A DNA stretch of 22,578 nt from Nemertoderma westbladi. Lineage: Eukaryota > Xenacoelomorpha > Nemertodermatida > Nemertodermatidae. Below, in pieces: positions 11,201 to 20,200 of the stretch (position 1 is the stretch's first letter; each line of letters begins with the position of its first letter). The notes beneath the pieces are model-generated. The model was not told the DNA's origin. It saw only the letters and a program-made list of their open reading frames with translations, and made no database searches. Made by a program: the position numbers and the translations under genes. The stretch covers positions 1 to 22,578 of the forward strand of contig JAUCBJ010005527.1 of assembly GCA_032718475.1 (NCBI GenBank). The letters run 5' to 3'.

Positions 11201-14200
11201 ACTGAAACTGAAACTAACCTTTATGTTCCCGCAGTGCGTCCGGACGCCAACTGAAACTGAAACTAACCTTTATGTTCCCGCAGTCCGACCGGACGCCAAC
11301 TGAAACTGAAACTAACCTCTATGTTCCCGCAGTCCGACCGGACGCCAACTGAAACTGAAACTAACCTTTATGTTCCCGCAGTCCGACCGGACGCCAACTG
11401 AAACTGAAACTAACCTCTATGTTCCCGCAGTCCGACCGGACGCCAACTGAAACTGAAACTAACCTTTATGTTCCCGCAGAGCGTCCGGACGGATTAGGGC
11501 CAACGTCCTTTGGATCGGTTGCTCCTCGATCGGTATCTCAGGTTGCTCCATGTACGTCGGAACTTCGAATTCCGGATAGAAAAACGCGAGTTCCCTAGGA
11601 GAATAGAGATCAAACTTAATAACATTTATGTTATTATTTACTAAAATCATTCACGAGATTGAATAATGTGCAAAAAGAAGACCTAGGTGGTTCGGGGTAT
11701 ATACTAACTAAATAAACCCAGAGAGAAAGTGAGATGCAGACCACCCAAAACAACCAAGTACTTACAATCTATTAATTAGTTTAAAGACAAATTTATAAAA
11801 GATGACCTACAAATACCAGCGTTACAAACACAAACCTCGCCGCTGCGTCCTGCGATATGCTGCCATGTATCGCGTTCATTAACGTTTCGGTACCGAACGT
11901 TGCTCTAATACTGTCCGGGTTCGCCTCTTTAGCTAATTCGGGATCCTTCGGACCCATTATCTCTCGTAACATACCCACAGAGGCCTCCCCCGTGGAACCA
12001 CGACTCACCACCAACACTACCGAGGGACCCGAACACATAAACTCCACCAAACTGTCGTAATATTCCTAAAAGTTCAGTGTAAATAATTAGTTGAATAAAT
12101 TATTAACTTAATATTAAATTAATTGAAGTCTAAAATCACCTTAAATCGGTTAGGTAGAATAATAATAAACGATGTAAAAAAAAGTAAACAAATAAATAGG
12201 AATACTACAACAATAGGTTGCATTGATAGAATCAATGAGATCATCTGAAGGTAGTCGAGTCATCTTATATTTACTAATAATAATAATATTAATAATAAGA
12301 TTTTCTTCATAATTGAAATTTTCTTTCCCCGGAGGCTGCGTTAAAGGGTGATATTACAGTGTAAAATTATAGGTCATTCGGTCATAGACAAGTTACCATG
12401 ACACCTACCTCCTCTGCGTGGGATGTATAAAAGGTTCTTGCTTGGTCCTCATTCATTGTAATTTCTTCTCTTTGTAATATTTCAAATCCTTCCTCTGTGA
12501 GTCTATCAATAATATCGTCGGTGTGACCTGCAGCAACCACGTCTGGAATATGATAATATAATTTATTTAATTCCAATGAAAATACAACGAAGTTTTATAC
12601 ATCACATTAATATACTAATTAATGTGATAATACATTAATATACTAATTAATGTGATAATACATTAATATACACAGTACAAAATGTCTACCAACCTGGTTT
12701 TAATATACACACAGTACAAAATGTCTACCAATCTGGTTTTAATATAGAAACAGTACAAAATGTCTACCAATCTGGTTTCAATATAGAAACAGTACAAAAT
12801 GTTTACCAATCTGGTTTTAATATACACACAGTACAAAATGTCTACCAATCTGCTTTTAATATAGAAACAGTACAAAATGTCTACCAATCTGGTTTTAATA
12901 TACACACAGTACAAAATGTCTACCAATCTGGTTTTAATATAGAAACAGTACAAAATGTCTACCAATCTGGTTTTAATATACACACAGTACAAAATGTCTA
13001 CCAACCTGGTTTTAATATACACACAGTACAAAATGGCTACCAACCTGGTTTTAATATACACACAGTATAAAATGTCTACCAACCTGGTTTTAATATACAC
13101 ACAGTACAAAATGTCTACCAACCTGGTTTTAATATAGAAATAGTACAAAATGTCTACCAATCTGGTTTTATTAATATACACACAGTACAAAATGTCTACC
13201 AACCTGGTTTTAATATACACACAGTACAAAATGTCTACCAAGCTGGTTTTAATATACACACAGTACAAAATGTCTACCAACCTGGTTTTAATATAGAAAT
13301 AGTACAAAATGTCTACCAACCTGGTTTTAATATACACACAGTACAAAATGTCTACCAACCTGGTTTTAATATAGAAATAGTACAAAATGTCTACCAACCT
13401 GATTTTAATATACACAGTACAAAATGTCTACCAACCTGGTTTTAATATACACACAGTACAAAATGTCTACCAACCTGGTTTTAATATACACACAGTACAA
13501 AATGTCTACCAACCTGGTTTTAATATACACACAGTACAAAATGTCTACCAACCTGGTTTTAATATAGAAATAGTACAAAATGTCTACCAACCTGGTTTTA
13601 ATATAGAAACAGTACAAAATGTCTACCATTCTGGTTTTAATATACACAGTACAAAATGTCTACCAACCTGGTTTTAATATACACACAGTACAAAATGTCT
13701 ACCAACCTGGTTTTAATATACACACAGTACAAAATGTCTACCAACCTGGTTTTAATATACACACAGTACAAAATGTCTACCAACCTGGTTTTAATATAGA
13801 AATAGTACAAAATGTCTACCAACCTGGTTTTAATATACACACAGTACAAAATGTCTACCAACCTGGTTTTAATATAGAAATAGTACAAAATGTCTACCAA
13901 CCTGATTTTAATATACACACAGTACAAAATGTCTACCAATCTGGTTTTAATATACACACAGTACAAAATGTCTACCAGTCTGGTTTTAATATAGAAACAG
14001 TACAAAATGTCTACCAATCTGGTTTTAATATACACACAGTACAATATGTCTACCAACCTGGTTTTAATATACACACAGTACAAAATGTCTACCAACCTGG
14101 TTTTAATATACACACAGTACAAAATGTCTACCAACCTGGTTTTAATATAGAAATAGTACAAAATGTCTACCAACCTGGTTTTAATATACACACAGTACAA

Positions 14201-17200
14201 AATGTCTACCAACCTGGTTTTAATATACACACAGTACAAAATGTCTACCAACCTGGATTTAATATAGAAACAGTACAAAATGTCTACCAACCTGGTTTTA
14301 ATATACACACAGTACAAAATGTCTTACCAACCTGGTTTTAATATATACACAGTACAAAATGTCTACCAACCTGGTTTTAATATACACACAGTACAAAATG
14401 TCTACCAACCTGGTTTTAATATACACACAGTACAAAATGTCTACCAACCTGGTTTTAATATAGAAACAGTACAAAATGTCTACCAACCTGGTTTTAATAT
14501 AGAAATAGTACAACATGTCTACCAACCTGGTTTTAATATACACACAGTACAAAATGTCTACCAACCTGTTTTTAATATAGAAACAGTACAAAATGTCTAC
14601 CAACCTTGTTTTAATATACACACAGTACAAAATGTCTTACCAACCTGGTTTTAATATACACACAGTACAAAATGTCTACCAACCTGGTTTTAATATACAC
14701 ACAGTACAGAATGTCTACCAACCTGGATTTAATATACACACAGTACAAAATGTCTACCAACCTGGTTTTAATATAGAAACAGTACAAAATGTCTACCAAC
14801 CTGGTTTTAATATACACACAGTACAAAATGTCTTACCAACCTGGTTTTAATATACACACAGTACAAAATGTCTACCAACCTGGTTGTAATATACACACAG
14901 TACAAAATGTCTACCAACCTGGTTTTAATATAGAAACAGTACAAAATGTCTACCAACCTGGTTTTAATATACACACAGTACAAAATGTCTACCAACCTGG
15001 TTTTAATATAGAAACAGTACAAAATGTCTACCAACCTGGTTTTAATATACACACAGTACAAAATGTCTACCAACCAGGTTTTAATATAGAAACAGTACAA
15101 AATGTCTACCAATCTGGTTTTAATATACACACAGTACAAAATGTCTACCAACCTGGTTTTAATATAGAAACAGTACAAAATGTCTACCAACCTGGTTTTA
15201 ATATACACACAGTACAAAATGTCTACCAACCTGGTTTTAATATAGAAACAGTATAAAATGTCTTCCAACCTGGTTTTAATATACACACAGTACAAAATGT
15301 CTACCAACCTGGTTTTAATATACACACAGTACAAAATGTCTACCAACCTGGTTTTAATATACACACAGTACAAAATGTCTACCAATCTGGTTTTAATGTA
15401 GAAACAGCACAAAATGTCTACCAACCTGGTTTTAATATAGAAACAGTACAAAATGTCTACCAACCTGGTTTTAATATAGAAACAGTACAAAATGTCTACC
15501 AACCTGGTTTTACTATACACACAGTACAAAATGTCTACCAACCTGGTTTTAATATACACACAGTACAAAATGTCTACCAACCTGGTTTTAATATAGAAAC
15601 AGTACAAAATGTCTACCAACCTGGTTTTAATATACACACAGTACAAAATGTCTACCAACCTGGTTTTAATATAGAAACAGTACAAAATGTCTACCAACCT
15701 GATTTTAATATAGAAACAGTACAAAATGTCTACCAATCTGGTTTTAATATACACACAGTACAAAATGTCTACCAACCTGGTTTTAATATGCACACAGTAC
15801 AAAATGTCTACCAACCTGGTTTTAATATAGAAACAGTACAAAATGTCTACCAACCTGGTTTTACTATACACACAGTACAAAATGTCTACCAACCTGGTTT
15901 TAATATACACACAGTACAAAATGTCTACCAACCTGGTTTTAGTATAGAAACAGTACAAAATGTCTACCAACCTGGTTTTAATATACACACAGTACAAAAT
16001 GTCTACCAACCTGGTTTTAATATACACACAGTACAAAATGTCTACCAACCTGGTTTTAATATAGAAACAGTACAAAATGTCTACCAATCTGGTTTTAATA
16101 TGCACACAGTGCAAAATGTCTACCAACCTGGTTTTAATATACACACAGTACAAAATGTCTACCAACCTGTTTTTAATATAGAAACAGTACAAAATGTCTA
16201 CCAACCTTGTTTTAATATACACACAGTACAAAATGTCTTACCAACCTGGTTTTAATATACACACAGTACAAAATGTCTACCAACCTGGTTTTAATATACA
16301 CACAGTACAGAATGTCTACCAACCTGGATTTAATATACACACAGTACAAAATGTCTACCAACCTGGTTTTAATATAGAAACAGTACAAAATGTCTACCAA
16401 CCTGGTTTTAATATACACACAGTACAAAATGTCTTACCAACCTGGTTTTAATATACACACAGTACAAAATGTCTACCAACCTGGTTGTAATATACACACA
16501 GTACAAAATGTCTACCAACCTGGTTTTAATATAGAAACAGTACAAAATGTCTACCAACCTGGTTTTAATATACACACAGTACAAAATGTCTACCAACCTG
16601 GTTTTAATATAGAAACAGTACAAAATGTCTACCAACCTGGTTTTAATATACACACAGTACAAAATGTCTACCAACCAGGTTTTAATATAGAAACAGTACA
16701 AAATGTCTACCAATCTGGTTTTAATATACACACAGTACAAAATGTCTACCAACCTGGTTTTAATATAGAAACAGTACAAAATGTCTACCAACCTGGTTTT
16801 AATATACACACAGTACAAAATGTCTACCAACCTGGTTTTAATATAGAAACAGTATAAAATGTCTTCCAACCTGGTTTTAATATACACACAGTACAAAATG
16901 TCTACCAACCTGGTTTTAATATACACACAGTACAAAATGTCTACCAACCTGGTTTTAATATACACACAGTACAAAATGTCTACCAATCTGGTTTTAATGT
17001 AGAAACAGCACAAAATGTCTACCAACCTGGTTTTAATATAGAAACAGTACAAAATGTCTACCAACCTGGTTTTAATATAGAAACAGTACAAAATGTCTAC
17101 CAACCTGGTTTTACTATACACACAGTACAAAATGTCTACCAACCTGGTTTTAATATACACACAGTACAAAATGTCTACCAACCTGGTTTTAATATAGAAA

Positions 17201-20200
17201 CAGTACAAAATGTCTACCAACCTGGTTTTAATATACACACAGTACAAAATGTCTACCAACCTGGTTTTAATATAGAAACAGTACAAAATGTCTACCAACC
17301 TGGTTTTAATATAGAAACAGTACAAAATGTCTACCAACCTGGTTTTAATATAGAAACAGTACAAAATGTCTACCAACCTGGTTTTAATATACACACAGTA
17401 CAAAATGTCTACCAACCTGGTTTTAATATACACACAGTACAAAATGTCTACCAACCTGGTTTTAATATAGAAACAGTACAAAATGTCTACCAACCTGGTT
17501 TTAATATAGAAACAGTACAAAATGTCTACCAATCTGGTTTTAATATACACACAGTACAAAATGTCTACCAACCTGGTTTTAATATACACACAGTACAAAA
17601 TGTCTACCAACCTGGTTTTAATATAGAAACAGTACAAAATGTCTACCAACCTGGTTTTAATATACACACAGTACAAAATGTCTACCAACCTGGTTTTAAT
17701 ATACACACAGTACAAAATGTCTACCAACCTGGTTTTAATATAGAAACAGTACAAAATGTCTACCAATCTGGTTTTAATATGCACACAGTGCAAAATGTCT
17801 ACCAACCTGGTTTTAATATACACACAGTACAAAATGTCTACCAACCTGGTTTTAATATAGAAACAGTACAAAATGTCTACCAACCTGGTTTTAATATAGA
17901 AACAGTACAAAATGTCTACCAACCTGGTTTTAATATACACACAGTACAAAATGTCTACCAACCTGGTTTTAATATACACACAGTACAAAATGTCTACCAA
18001 CCTGGTTTTAATATACACACAGTACAAAATGTCTACCAACCTGGTTTTAATATAGAAACAGTACAAAATGTCTACCAACCTGGTTTTAATATACACACAG
18101 TACAAAATGTCTACCAACCTGGTTTTAATATACACACAGTACAAAATGTCTACCAACCTGGTTTTAATATAGAAACAGTACAAAATGTCTACCAACCTGG
18201 TTTTAATATACACACAGTACAAAATGTCTACCAACCTGGTTTTAATATACACACAGTACAAAATGTCTACCAACCTGGTTTTAATATACACACAGTACAA
18301 AATGTCTACCAACCTGGTTTTAATATACACACAGTACAAAATGTCTACCAACATGGTTTTAATATACACACAGTACAAAATGTCTACCAACCTGGTTTTA
18401 ATATACACACAGTACAAAATGTCTACCAACCTGGTTTTAATATACACACAGTACAAAATGTATACCAACCTGGTTTTAATATACACACAGTACAAAATGT
18501 CTACCAACCTGGTTTTAATATACACACAGTACAAAATGTCTACCAACCTGGTTTTAATATAGAAACAGTACAAAATGTCTACCAACCTGGTTTTAATATA
18601 CACACAGTACAAAATGTCTACCAACCTGGTTTTAATATACACACAGTATATTCTACTTCTTTTGGTTTCGGTTTCGCTCTCTCGATAGCCTCCAATTCTT
18701 CTTGACGTTTCATTTCTTCATAAAGAGGATCGATAATTACAACCCTCTCTCGAATACCTTCTAATACCTATCAGATAATTTAATCATTCAGTATCCAACC
18801 CAGTCAATCTGGCACCGGTATAAAGATATCTTAACAATAATCTTAAATCTTAACCGGTGCTTATTAATTAGACTTATAAGACATAATAGATTGGAAAAAT
18901 AAAAATGTATTAGATTAAAACTCAATATTATATAAAGTGATTGAATACGCTATGCTTTGAAGTAAAGCTCTTGTTTGTTCCCGACGACTATGTTACTGTA
19001 ACTGCGACTCAGATTGTGGCTAAAGGACCACCGCCCTTTTTTTACTTACTGATTTTTCGTTCTCCAATTCTTTTTTTATACCGCGTTCCAAATGGGGTCC
19101 ATGTAATCCCCTAACAACGTGAACTAAATTAGGACCACTCTAGAAGTAAAACATATATATATTGGTAATGCAATGATTTATAGTCCCACCAATTATATAA
19201 GAAACAGATTTTTAAGATTTTCTCACAGCATATATTAGTTATGCATTGGTTTATAACTCTTCTCAACCTTATTAATCTTTTTAATAATGATGCAGTGGTT
19301 TATAAATATAAATAGAAGGCGAGTAACTCAGTTGGTTCTGCGCTGGGCCTGCAATCTATTGGTTGTAGGTTCGAGCCCAGCCCGGGTCCACACAGCCTTT
19401 CATCCACTGGAGTCGATGAAATGAGGACCAGTTGAATTACTGGGAGCAAATCTTGGGATAGGAGTAGCGTCCACCCCTACCTTCGTGTAGCAGATAGGAG
19501 TAGCGCCAACCCCTACCTTTGGGTTGCAGATAGGAGAAGCGCCCACCCCTACCCTCGGGTAGCAGATAGGAGTAGCTTCCACCCCTACCCTCGGGTAGCA
19601 GATAGGAGTAGCGCCCACCCCTACCCTCGGGTTGCAGATATGAGTAGCGTCCACCCCTACCCTCGGGTAGCAGATAGGAGTAGCGCCTACCCCTACCCTC
19701 GGGTAGCAGATAGGAGTAGCGCCTACCCCTACCCTCGGGTAGCAGATAGGAGTAGCTTCCACCCCTACCCTCGGGTAGCAGATAGGAGTAGCGCCCACCC
19801 CTACCCTCGGGTTGCAGATATGAGTAGCGTCCACCCCTACCCTCGGGTAGCAGATAGGAGTAGCTTCCACCCCTACCTTCGGGTAGCAGATAGGAGTAGC
19901 GCCCACCCCTACCTTCGGGTAGCAGATAGGAGTAGCGCCTACTCCTACCTTCGGGTAGCAGATAGGAGTAGCGCCCACCACTACCTTCGGGTAGCAGATA
20001 GGAGTAGCGCCCCCCTACCTTCGGGTAGCAGATAGGAGTAGCGCATACCCCTACCCTCGGGTAGCATATAGGAGTAGCGCCTACCCCTACCCTCGGGTAG
20101 CAGATAGGAGTTGCGCCTACCCCTACCATCGGGTAGCAGATAGGAGTAGCGCCTACCCCTACCCTCGGGTAGCAGATAGGAGTAGCTTCCACCCCTACCC

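Noticed and set aside
12663-18705. Very long open frames (up to 744 codons) with DILYCVYIKTRLV or VYQPGFNIHTVQN repeats on both strands
   Set aside because: They follow from a 39-bp period divisible by three in a non-coding intron. Open frames occur on both strands and in several frames, have no starts or splice context, and are broken wherever a unit is 40 bp.
19317-19388. Functional tRNA gene
   Set aside because: A and B boxes are present, but the acceptor and anticodon stems do not pair, and SINE-type sequence continues downstream.
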